Below are positions 51,317-62,163 of a DNA stretch of 64,000 nucleotides, one piece after another. Under the pieces are notes generated by a model that worked only from the letters and a program-made list of their open reading frames with translations, ran no database searches and was not told the origin of the DNA. Where the stretch lies: contig NC_087066.1 of the NCBI RefSeq assembly GCF_963678635.1, forward strand, positions 54,950,312-55,014,311. Direction: 5' to 3'. How positions within the stretch are numbered: position 1 is the stretch's first letter; every line of letters begins with the position of its first letter. The stretch comes from Symsagittifera roscoffensis (Eukaryota; Xenacoelomorpha; Acoela; Convolutidae). The translations under genes and the position numbers were made by a program.

Positions 51317-54300
51317 ATTGATGGCCAGTGTTAGTAAATTTACAAAAGGTCGTGGAGCAGATGTGAGAACGTGGTTGGCCTAATCTCACCAAAAAAAAAT
51401 TCTTCAGGTGTTTTTACACGTGTTATAGTATGAACTCTCTTTTTTCCAACCTAAGTCGCAAATATTGTAGCGACGCTAATATGGCTGCGACAAAAGGTGT
51501 CCATTTAGAAGTGCTTATTTTGATGAATAACCAGCTATTAAGTACAGCCAATGCTAAGGATATTAACACAGACTATTATATTACAAATAGCTTATCAAGG
51601 TATCATGGATATGTAGTGTAGAGGTATGGAAGGAGACCTGCAACAGAATAAGAGGGTTCGAACCTGGGCAGGGTCGTTTGTTTTCAATGAACTTTTTCGT
51701 ATACTAGTTAAAATATGTGCGCTCTATAAATTGAGGTTATGTTAGTTGGTAGTTTTTTTCAAATCGACTGGTACTGCGTGTGTCACTTAAGAAATTTTGC
51801 AGACTCAAAGTTTTACTCATTCAGTTTTTCCCAGTAGCTTTATCGGTCATTTCTTTGCTTGTGTACTCTCGTATAATCTTATATTGTATAAAAGTTTTTT
51901 CATTTAATTTTTCGTATAACGTATACAAAACACTGCTTCAAAGAATTCTTTTATCCATTGCATAATTAAGGATTGTGAGATTAATATGGTCTAAATTGAG
52001 CAGTCTTGATCTGTTTAGGAATTGACGAAGGTCAGTTTTTCGACGACATCGTTAGCTTTTGTGAGAAGTCTGCGAATGCAGGAAAGACCGTTATAGTCGC
52101 AGCGTTAGACGGGGACTTCCTGCGACATGGATTCAACGACATTCTTAACCTGGTACCGCTAGCCGAAAGTGTCATCAAACTTAACTCAGTGTGCATGTTG
52201 TGTTATGGCGACGCTTCTTTTACTAAAAGAATCGGAACAGAAATGACGCTTGAGGTTATAGGAGGCAGCGACAAATATATCGCTGCTTGTAGATCATGTC
52301 ATTCGAAGCAACTGCTTTCTCCTTTAACGCCTAGTGTAATGATTAATGGAAATCACACGCAGTTAAGAGATTGCGTTTTGTTAAATAAAGCTGAACTTGT
52401 CAAAACTTCATCAGAAGATAAGGAGAACATCCGAAAAACCGAATCAAATAATTTGAGCTGAAATTTGTGTTGAAGTCATGTTGTTTGAAGTTTGTGCAGT
52501 TATGTTGTTTGAATTTTGCTTATCTAGTGTGTTTCAATGAAATGAGTTTAAATTTTTACTAGCCGTTCTGTTATCACACGAAGTTTTTATTTTTATAGAC
52601 AATAATTTATATAGACGATAGAGGGCATAATTTTTGTCATTCAGGAAAGGATTTCTATTGCCTTATCAACGCCTTGAGCCAAAATTTTTTTACGCCTTGA
52701 GTTTCGGCAAAGAGGTCTCTGACTGCAGTTTTTCAAGCCGCGTTGGGCTTTTTTTCGTGGTTTTGACTATAAATGCAGCAACATTGAAAAATAACGTGTC
52801 CCTTAGTCTCATGAGGATTCTGTCGACTAATATTTTTAAACAACATAAAATCGGTCAGGATAACAGGTATTCACAAGTATTAAATGTTTTTTTAAAGTCC
52901 GAGTATAAGTTTGAATTTTATATGAGCTTCACGAATCATTAGTGATAGATATACTGCATTTGAGATTCAATTTCTAAACACGAAAATAGAAACTGAATTG
53001 TGTTATCTAGTGAAAATTGCTTTGCTTCAACATCTGATTTCACCATTTGGCTTGCAAATTGGTCTGCCAAACTGATTTGATTGTTTAGCAATTGGCTTAA
53101 AATATATACTCTAGTTAACCATTTATTTTTAGTTCTTGAGGAATAAATTCAAGGTTGCTTTATGCGAGGAAACCATGCTTGACTTTCGGCGCCACTCAAA
53201 TCGCTTGAGCACTCAATGACTAGTTTTTTTTGCGAGATTCGAGAGGTTTGAGCTTAGAAAACATGCATCTTACAGACTATAGTGGAGAGTTATTGTAATT
53301 GAATATTGCATTTTGGTGTACTACTTTGATGGCTAGTTACAGCAGCAACGTGTATTAACTTCTCATTTTCAATTGCGAGAGCAAGTGACTTGTAATCGGG
53401 AACAAGAACTTTTTTCCTCGTACACAGTTTTCTTAGTTTTGAAAATTCAAATAAAACTACTTTTTAGTTCATGTGGGGTAGTAATAATTTTTTTTCAAAT
53501 ATAATTATTTTTAAAAATGTTAATTTTTTTTCAGATTTGCGGTTTTCGTCCTAAATTCGATCGGCTGATTTTCAGTTTTTTCTAAAATGCAATTTGTTTT
53601 ATCTGGTAAGTTAATCAAGCGTTTTTTCTTCAAAACTGAGGTTTTATACTTTTTGATTCAAATGATTTTTACGTATTGAAATTAGCTCTAGTTTGTTCAT
53701 TTGCCTACTCTGATTTTTACGGTTGCGATTAGCAAGCGTCATCAAAACGGAATGTAGACTTTTTTCGGGTTAATAACTTGTATCACAAAATCAGTTGAGT
53801 CACTTATGGGTAACTATTATCTGGGTGGGTACTAAGTTACTATTAACTACTGGTTGGGTGCTGTTACTATAGGTTAATTTCAGGGGGACATAATAAAATT
53901 AACAAGTTCATTTTTTTTTATTAAACTGGTGTGTGATTGTCGGCCTTGTTTCCTTTCTCGATTTTTTTTTCTCGAAAGCCATTTTAGCGACTTTCAAAAA
54001 GGTTATCCATAGAATGATCGCCTACACCCTTGTGTGCCTGCATACTACCTGGTCTCTTTTGACTGTTCGACTTTGTCTACAGCCTTCGAAAAAGTTTATG
54101 GGAGAATATTTGACCCATTTTTTTGGTTCTTTCAAAAACTAACCTAGCAAATCTGATGTTTTTGTCTCAACGAATGAGCCCGATTTGGAAAGCTTCTCTG
54201 CATAAGCGGCTACGTCCAAACTTTTTTACGCAATAATTTATGGCCCTCGCAATTGTGAAATTTTTGATTTTGTTTACCGTTTTTTGGATTTTTTTTACTT

Positions 54301-55528
54301 TTCTCAAAAACTCAGCTCCCAAACCTGAGATTGTGAGTTCAAAGGAGATAACGGGTATTGAGAAGCTCCCCTGAATTAGCGGCCTCTCACAAATTTTTTT
54401 ACACAAAAAATTGCCGTCCTCGAAAAGGTTATCCATAGAATGATCGCCTACACCCTTGTGTGCCTGCATACTACCTGGTCTCTTTTGACTGTTCGACTTT
54501 GTCTACAGCCTTCGAAAAAGTTTATGGGAGAATATTTGACCCATTTTTTTTGGTTCTTTCAAAAACTAACCTAGCAAATCTGATGTTTTTGTCTCAACGA
54601 ATGAGCCCGATTTGGAAAGCTTCTCTGCATAAGCGGCTACGTCCAAACTTTTTTACGCAATAATTTATGGCCCTCGCAATTGTGAAATTTTTGATTTTGT
54701 TTACCGTTTTTTGGATTTATTTACTTTTCTCAAAAACTCAGCTCCCAAACCTGAGATTGTGAGTTCAAAGGAGATAACGGGTATTGAGAAGCTCCCCTGA
54801 ATTAGCGGCCTCTCACAAACTTTTTTACACAAAAATTTGCCGTCCTCGGAAAGGTTATCCATAGAATGATCGCCTACACCCTTGTGTGCCTGCATACTAC
54901 CTGGTCTCTTTTGACTGTTCGACTTTGTCTATAGCCTTCGAAAAAGTTTATGGGAGAATATTTGACCCATTTTTTGGTTCTTTCAAAAACTAACCTAGCA
55001 AATCTGATGTTTTTGTCTCAACGAATGAGCCCGATTTGGAAAGCTTCTCTGCATAAGCGGCTACGTCCAAACTTTTTTACGCAATAATTTATGGCCCTCG
55101 CAATTGTGAAATTTTTGATTTTGTTTACCGTTTTTTGGATTTTTTTACTTTTCTCAAAAACTCAGCTCCCAAACCTGAGATTGTGAGTTCAAAGGAGATA
55201 ACGGGTATTGAGAAGCTCCCCTGAATTAGCGGCCTCTCACAAAAAATTTTTTACACAAGAATATGCCGTCCTCGAAAAGGTTATCCATAGAATGATCGCC
55301 TACACCCTTGTGTGCCTGCATACTACCTGGTCTCTTTTGACTGTTCGACTTTGTCTACAGCCTTCGAAAAAGTTTATGGGAGAATATTTGACCCATTTTT
55401 TGGTTCTTTCAAAAAGTAACCTAGCAAATCTGATGTTTTTGTCTCAACGAATGAGCCCGATTTGGAAAGCTTCTCTGCATAAGCGGCTACGTCCAAACTT
55501 TTTTACGCAATAATTTATGGCCCTCGCA
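51317..55528. repeat. 4.2-kb tandem segmental duplication, copy 2
   Basis: Second copy of 47103-51316 with the extra TK exon 2 (52019-52461), its flank and four satellite units. Differences from copy 1 are scattered single bases and short indels, with a dense cluster around the TK C-terminal codons and the first 200 bp after the stop. It lacks TK exon 1. Confidence 0.93.
52019..52461 (+). CDS. Duplicated TK1 last exon (candidate alternative exon)
   Basis: Copy of TK exon 2 with intact acceptor (TGTTTAG), full open frame and the KEN box (DKENIR). It encodes the same catalytic, lasso and zinc-binding residues. Compared with exon 2, the first roughly 370 bases show no change, while the last 70 coding bases carry about seven substitutions, most of them amino-acid changing, just before and after the KEN box. 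Because it has no exon 1, it could be used only by splicing from exon 1 over exon 2 (alternative last exon), or it is silent. The reading phase at the acceptor is the same as in the original. Confidence 0.8.
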
Positions 55529-57356
55529 ATTGTGAAATTTTTGATTTTGTTTACCAATTTTTGGATTTTTTAACTTTTCTCAAAAACTCAGCTCCCAAAC
55601 CTGAGATTGTGAGTTCAAAGGAGATAACGGGTATTGAGAAGCTCCCCTGAATTAGCGGCCTCTCACAAACTTTTTTACACAAAAAATTACCGTCCTCGAA
55701 AAGGTTATCCATAGAATGATCGCCTACACCCTTGTGTGCCTGCATACTACCTGGTCTCTTTTGACTGTTCGACTTTGTCTATAGCCTTCGAAAAAGTTTA
55801 TGGGAGAATATTTGACCCATTTTTTTGGTTCTTTCAAAAACTAACCTAGCAAATCTGATGTTTTTGTATCAACGAATGAGCCCGATTTGGAAAGCTTCTC
55901 TGCATAAGCGGCTACGTCCAAACTTTTTTACGCAATAATTTATGGCCCTCGCAATTGTGAAATTTGTGATTTTGTTTACCGTTTTTTGGGTTTTTTACTT
56001 TTCTCAAAAACTCAGCTCCCAAACCTGAGATTGTGAGTTCAAAGGAGATAACGGGTATTGAGAAGCTCCCCTGAATTAGCGGCCTCTCACAAACTTTTTT
56101 ACACAAAAATATGCCGTCCTCGAAAAGGTTATCCATAGAATGATCGCCTACACCCTTGTGTGCCTGCATACTACCTGGTCTCTTTTGACTGTTCGACTTT
56201 GTCTACAGCCTTCGAAAAAGTTTATGGGAGAATATTTGACCCATTTTTTGGTTCTTTCAAAAACTAACCTAGCAAATCTGATGTTTTTGTCTCAACGAAT
56301 GAGCCCGATTTGGAAAGCTTCTCTGCATAAGCGGCTACGTCCAAACTTTTTTACGCAATAATTTATGGCCCTCGCAATTGTGAAATTTTTGATTTTGTTG
56401 ACCAATTTTTGGATTTTTTAACTTTTCTCAAAAACTCAGCTCCCAAACCTGAGATTGTGAGTTCAAAGGAGATAACGGGTATTGAGAAGCTCCCCTGAAT
56501 TAGCGGCCTCTCACAAACTTTTTTACACAAAAAATTACCGTCCTCGAAAAGGTTATCCATAGAATGATCGCCTACACCCTTGTGTGCCTGCATACTACCT
56601 GGTCTCTTTTGACTGTTCGACTTTGTCTATAGCCTTCGAAAAAGTTTATGGGAGAATATTTGACCCATTTTTTTGGTTCTTTCAAAAACTAACCTAGCAA
56701 ATCTGATGTTTTTGTCTCAACGAATAAGCCCGATTTGGAAAGCTTCTCTGCATAAGCGGCTACGTCCAAACTTTTTTACGCAATAATTTATGGCCCTCGC
56801 AATTGTGAAATTTTTGATTTTGTTTACCAATTTTTGGATTTTTTAACTTTTCTCAAAAACTCAGCTCCCAAACCTGAGATTGTGAGTTCAAAGGAGATAA
56901 CGGGTATTGAGAAGCTCCCCTGAATTAGCGGCCTCTCACAAACTTTTTTACACAAAAAATTACCGTCCTCGAAAAGGTTATCCATAGAATGATCGCATAC
57001 ACCCTTGTGTGCCTGCATACTACCTGGTCTCTTTTGACTGTTCGACTTTGTCTACAGCCTTCGAAAAAGTTTATGGGAGAATATTTGACCCATTTTTTTG
57101 GTTCTTTCAAAAACTAACCTAGCAAATCTGATGTTTTTGTCTCAACGAATGAGCCCGATTTGGAAAGCTTCTCTGCATAAGCGGCTACGTCCAAACTTTT
57201 TTACGCAATAATTTATGGCCCTCGCAATTGTGAAATTTATGATTTTGTTTACCAATTTTTGGATTTTTTAACTTTTCTCAAAAACTCAGCTCCCAAACCT
57301 GAGATTGTGAGTTCAAAGGAGATAACGGGTATTGAGAAGCTCCCCTGAATTGGATT
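53995..57356. repeat. 425-bp satellite array, block 2
   Basis: Units at about 54000, 54425, 54850, 55277, 55703, 56125, 56548 and 56973, same dimeric structure as block 1. Units after about 55528 lie outside the 4.2-kb duplication and represent the parental array. The array ends abruptly at CCCCTGAATT/GGATTTTC near 57356. Confidence 0.95.
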
Positions 57357-57702
57357 TTCAAAATTTTGGTCGACGTTTTTTTTTAGGTCGACCATATTGA
57401 TTTTCCAGTAAAAAGACCTGTTTTGGCCAAATTTTCTGCGCCACAGGCAAAATTTTGAAAAAATAGGCGTTTTTTGCAATTTTTTAAAACCGCGTTTTTT
57501 CGGCGCGCGCTCATTTCTCAAAATTAGTTTGTTAATACTAATACAGGTGAGAAAATTAACCAAATACAGGTGAGAAATTTATGCAAATTACCACACAATA
57601 TACGTAACGTTCGACAGCGTAAACACTTCGCTTGTTTTCGGTTTGTTTATAATTTGACTGTTTTATTCGAAGTGAAGTGAGTTTTCATCTGAAAAGAGAC
57701 TG
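56297..57702. repeat. 1406-bp tandem duplication, copy 1
   Basis: From GAATGAGCCC at 56297 to 57702; followed directly by a copy (57703-59108) that appears identical, including private variants such as GAATAAGCCC and GATCGCATAC. The junction ACTGGAATGAGCCC shares GAA with both parental ends. The copy contains two and a half satellite units, the 57357-57702 unique block, and at its very end 16 bases of the FMO last exon. Confidence 0.93.
57357..57702. other. Unique block between the satellite and the FMO 3' end
   Basis: Contains a repeat R3 segment (GGTCGACCATATTGATTTTCC, distinctive first 20 bases), GC-rich GGCGCGCGC, and a 3' untranslated-type stretch that continues on the minus strand from the FMO stop codon in the second copy. 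No gene. Confidence 0.55.
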
Positions 57703-59108
57703 GAATGAGCCCGATTTGGAAAGCTTCTCTGCATAAGCGGCTACGTCCAAACTTTTTTACGCAATAATTTATGGCCCTCGCAATTGTGAAATTTTTGATT
57801 TTGTTGACCAATTTTTGGATTTTTTAACTTTTCTCAAAAACTCAGCTCCCAAACCTGAGATTGTGAGTTCAAAGGAGATAACGGGTATTGAGAAGCTCCC
57901 CTGAATTAGCGGCCTCTCACAAACTTTTTTACACAAAAAATTACCGTCCTCGAAAAGGTTATCCATAGAATGATCGCCTACACCCTTGTGTGCCTGCATA
58001 CTACCTGGTCTCTTTTGACTGTTCGACTTTGTCTATAGCCTTCGAAAAAGTTTATGGGAGAATATTTGACCCATTTTTTTGGTTCTTTCAAAAACTAACC
58101 TAGCAAATCTGATGTTTTTGTCTCAACGAATAAGCCCGATTTGGAAAGCTTCTCTGCATAAGCGGCTACGTCCAAACTTTTTTACGCAATAATTTATGGC
58201 CCTCGCAATTGTGAAATTTTTGATTTTGTTTACCAATTTTTGGATTTTTTAACTTTTCTCAAAAACTCAGCTCCCAAACCTGAGATTGTGAGTTCAAAGG
58301 AGATAACGGGTATTGAGAAGCTCCCCTGAATTAGCGGCCTCTCACAAACTTTTTTACACAAAAAATTACCGTCCTCGAAAAGGTTATCCATAGAATGATC
58401 GCATACACCCTTGTGTGCCTGCATACTACCTGGTCTCTTTTGACTGTTCGACTTTGTCTACAGCCTTCGAAAAAGTTTATGGGAGAATATTTGACCCATT
58501 TTTTTGGTTCTTTCAAAAACTAACCTAGCAAATCTGATGTTTTTGTCTCAACGAATGAGCCCGATTTGGAAAGCTTCTCTGCATAAGCGGCTACGTCCAA
58601 ACTTTTTTACGCAATAATTTATGGCCCTCGCAATTGTGAAATTTATGATTTTGTTTACCAATTTTTGGATTTTTTAACTTTTCTCAAAAACTCAGCTCCC
58701 AAACCTGAGATTGTGAGTTCAAAGGAGATAACGGGTATTGAGAAGCTCCCCTGAATTGGATTTTCAAAATTTTGGTCGACGTTTTTTTTTAGGTCGACCA
58801 TATTGATTTTCCAGTAAAAAGACCTGTTTTGGCCAAATTTTCTGCGCCACAGGCAAAATTTTGAAAAAATAGGCGTTTTTTGCAATTTTTTAAAACCGCG
58901 TTTTTTCGGCGCGCGCTCATTTCTCAAAATTAGTTTGTTAATACTAATACAGGTGAGAAAATTAACCAAATACAGGTGAGAAATTTATGCAAATTACCAC
59001 ACAATATACGTAACGTTCGACAGCGTAAACACTTCGCTTGTTTTCGGTTTGTTTATAATTTGACTGTTTTATTCGAAGTGAAGTGAGTTTTCATCTGAAA
59101 AGAGACTG
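57703..59108. repeat. 1406-bp tandem duplication, copy 2
   Basis: Identical by eye to 56297-57702 across the full length. Its right end lies inside the last FMO exon (the last 16 coding-strand bases plus stop are within the copy), after which the FMO sequence continues normally. Confidence 0.93.
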
Positions 59109-61267
59109 GAAATGAGTCTTCTCTTTGTACGTTGATGTATCTACATGTCTATCTTCTTCCCATACGTAAAATAACTCAGCGGAGTCCACGCTCACTTGTC
59201 CCGTCAGTTTGGCCAGTTCGTTCACGTATGTAGTCTGGAAGCGAATGTCGTCATAACAGTTTTTCAGCTCCGCCTCCTGTTTCTGGCTCTGAGTTATTTC
59301 GGAGAGCATTTCTTCTTTGGAAGGTACTGAGATGTCGCCTAAACCAAACATAGCGCCAATTCAGCCCAAGTGATGTTCTCAGACTGCTCTTTTGAGTTTT
59401 TTATCTGATGGTATTTTTTTTCCGTTGTTGGAACTCGGAAGTTCAAAAGAATCCAGAAAACATTTTTAGGGCGAACTTTAATTGCATTTAGGCTTTTCAA
59501 TACCTTTCATGTTTAAGAGTAATGAACGTAGTGAAGACTCTTATATAGGTCTTGCTGATTTTTTTTGGTTGTTTTTTTTTCAGGAAAAAGTTTAAAATTA
59601 TTGATGCAATTTTTGAGTTTAATTGAAGTTCATCTGCTGAAATTGATGTAAATGACACTCTTCAATTACGAACGTAGAAATGGCTCAAAAAATGTGAACG
59701 AATTCTAGTTTCGAAAGTGGAATTTATTTTTTAGATTTCCAGCGGTATAAAAACTTTACCTATGAATCCATGATCCAGTTTTCTCAACTTGGATTCATGT
59801 TTTATAAAAAGCGCCAACCATAAATTGTTCTAGAAATTCGAAGAGCTTAAAGGGCATCTATTTTTTTCTTTGAAATTCAAAATTTTTTCAAGAAAGTTAA
59901 GTGTTTTTTATGTTTACTTGCGTTCATTGATCTTTTTCAATCTTCGATTGGCTATGTTCATCATTTAAATTTTTTCCCCCAATTTACTGAGCTATCTTTG
60001 TTTTTACTTGCAGATCTTTTTGATAATTTATCATACTGCATTTTTTTCGGCTTGGTTGCTTAATTTTATAGGAAAGGTTTTGTTCAATAACGAGGATTTT
60101 TGTGGAAGGATTTTTAAAGCAAAAGATAGAACATATTTACGTGAGTGGAACGTCACTACAGCTGAATTTTTGATCTACATCGTCCGAAAATGGCTCATAA
60201 ACTGCTCTTTTGACACGTTTTCTCAAAATTCCACCTGACCTGCAGACGTTTATAGAGAAATAGGACTTTTGTATTGCTAGTAGGTGGGTTAATTTACTTG
60301 GTCAATGTCAAACTATATCGACATTCAGCCGCCTGTGGATTGAATAGAGAAAATGGTTTTGTCTTGAGGTGGTGGTTTTCTTTTCAATAGAACACGCAAG
60401 TTCAATCCCAGAACAAAACTGAATAATAGATCCAAAAATATGGGATACCGATTGCAAAAGCAATAATAGCACTGTACTTGAGAATAGCAGTCGCGTGTAC
60501 ATGAATCGATCGTTTCAGATATATTTCTTTGAAAATCTTGCGAGCGTTATTTTGATCGCTAGTTTTTTTTCCATCTTTGAAAAGCCTCTTTGTTTTAAAC
60601 TTTCAAGTTAGACAGATCTAGTGTAAAAGAAGATCACATTAGCCGTTGAAACCAGGAAACTAGTCAACATGAGTTGAGAGGATTTATCGACAAGGAAAAG
60701 GACCAGCAACATACAGGCTTGTAGCCTTACGTTCAACATTCGAATCCGCGCTACAGAAGTTGTACATTTATAATATAGAATTTTTGTAATGTGCTTAATT
60801 CGTAAACGAAATTATTATTATTATACGAGCTGTTCAGCTCTTCACGGAGAACCGCTGTTGTGCCCTGCTTAAAAAATACTTGCAATTTTTTTGGCTATTT
60901 TTCTGGGATGGGAAATTTTGACTCATCCTCAAGCAACGAGCACAGATCAGGGTGGGCCTCCAAAATCCGACCGTATGATTGAGAGGCGGATACGTAACCA
61001 CATCACCACCGCTCCCCAAACTAACCTTTTATCATACTTGCAACAAAATGGCCTTGTAACCAGAACATAGTAAACGTGTAGTACTGGTCTTGCATGCCAA
61101 TGTAGAATACTTTCGGGTTCTGCGGAAGCACAATTTGTTTGTACAGAGGAGGAGCCATTCTGTTGTGAGTTTCCAGACGGAGCCGTTCTTCCATAAAAGG
61201 AAAGAGATGCAGGTAGCCGGTGCAGTAAACAATGACGTCATAGTCATCTTTAGATCCGTCGATGAAA
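59091..61267 (-). CDS. Flavin-containing monooxygenase, last two exons
   Basis: Exons on the minus strand: 61267-61026 and 59338-59091 (stop TGA at 59091-59093); the GT at 61025-61024 and AG at 59340-59339 join in phase 1. The first exon reads DDYDVIVYCTGYLH, the C-terminal [A/C]TGY motif of FMOs, then FYIGMQDQYYTF. The second reads DISVPSKEEML and DIRFQTTYV. This C-terminal pattern is closest to the trimethylamine-monooxygenase/FMO-GS-OX-like branch, which oxidises soft N or S nucleophiles with FAD and NADPH. The 5' exons with the dinucleotide-binding motifs are not in the window: at 61.3-64 kb there is only a partial repeat and a viral-type insertion. They may lie further right or be lost. 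Confidence 0.8.
59518..59965. repeat. Dispersed repeat R1, copy 6
   Basis: Starts AATGAACGTAGTGAAGACTC, carries TCTTATATAGGTCTTG, TTCGAAAGTGGAATTT, CCATAAATTGTTCTAG and ends near CGATTGGCTATG. It lies in the FMO intron. Confidence 0.75.
59966..61025. other. Remainder of the FMO intron
   Basis: AT-rich, with short open frames only and a tRNA B-box-like TTCGAATCCGCG near 60740. No supported gene on either strand. Confidence 0.5.
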
Positions 61268-61797
61268 CTAAAAACCATGAAATATTTTCCTCAAATGATA
61301 GTTTTTCTCTGGCATACAACAGTTGGTTTTTGTGCGACTGAAAAACTTCGGCCCTAATCCGAACATTTCGGTGGCGCCATCTACCTCACGCGAGGGTAAT
61401 GCATTTAAATGGCGACTTTCCAGGCTGTGGCGTGACCTTAGCGAATCAAGACCTGTGCTAGCGAGACTCAAAAGCCTTGATCAGACAAAATTTCAATCGC
61501 GCGAGTTACTTTGTGAGAGCGTATTATGTTGCGACTTAACTTTTGATGCCGAGTTTCTTTTATATGCTGTTATTTCAATAGCGAACAGAAGCGGTGAAAA
61601 GGTCACGAAAATCCGAATGGCTTCTACTTTCAAAAGTGGACTTTATTTTTCGGAAATCCCAGCGGAATAAAAAATTATTTTTGATCCAGTTTTCTATAAA
61701 TGTATTTGAAATTCAGGCTAATAAAAAAGTAATACTTGCTGTGGGCGCAAGGGAACAGTTAGGTTAAGTAGGTGAAGGGATCGCCTTTGGATGATGT
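61268..61797. other. FMO flank with a partial R1 repeat
   Basis: No supported exon. At about 61575-61700 a partial R1 copy appears (CACGAAAATCCG, TTCAAAAGTGGACTTTAT, CCCAGCGGAATAAA). The base composition switches at about 61800 to the AC-rich viral-type segment. Confidence 0.5.
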
Positions 61798-62163
61798 ATG
61801 AGTTTAACACATTCACAGCACCCCCACCATTATTTGGACAGCACCCAGAAAGTAACCGACTCCACAACTGGGCACTTCATAGATTACAGTATAGACAAGA
61901 CATCCACGAAGACATTCGTGACCATAACATCCAAATACTCCACCAATAGTCTACAAATAAAATTTGAAATCACGGTTAAACTAAACAACATTGCTCAGCA
62001 ACCTTACCCATTAAACCCACCAAATATAACAGCTCAATCACTACCACCACCATTCATAACAACTGAAGTAATATATAAATACTACAGATATACCAAAAAG
62101 ACAATTGGTTACATAACATTTTATAACCCGTACTCAGGTTTATCATATACATGTATATTTTAA
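61798..62163 (+). CDS. Small unknown ORF ahead of the glycoprotein ORF
   Basis: 121 codons, Thr-, Ser-, Tyr- and Pro-rich, with the same AC-rich composition as the glycoprotein frame and unlike the surrounding host DNA. Its last 13 bases overlap the start of the next ORF in another frame (TACATGTATATTTTAA holds both the start and stop), as in compact viral genomes. No domain or signal peptide recognised. It may be a small viral-type protein or the C-terminal part of an upstream protein. Confidence 0.45.
   Translation: MSLTHSQHPHHYLDSTQKVTDSTTGHFIDYSIDKTSTKTFVTITSKYSTNSLQIKFEITVKLNNIAQQPYPLNPPNITAQSLPPPFITTEVIYKYYRYTKKTIGYITFYNPYSGLSYTCIF

Noticed and set aside
47103-55528. Two haplotypes wrongly placed in tandem by assembly
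   Set aside because: The junction joins satellite to TK intron at a shared ATTG, a new sequence that two allelic contigs would not create by themselves. Not fully excluded without reads.
49785-58800. Recurrent 60-100-codon frames on both strands across the satellite
   Set aside because: They recur because the DNA repeats; both strands are open in part, unit-to-unit indels break them and no codon bias is visible.
59091-61267. Bacterial contamination suggested by the trimethylamine-monooxygenase-like sequence
   Set aside because: The two parts are separated by a 1.7-kb intron with GT/AG ends in matching phase and carrying a host repeat.
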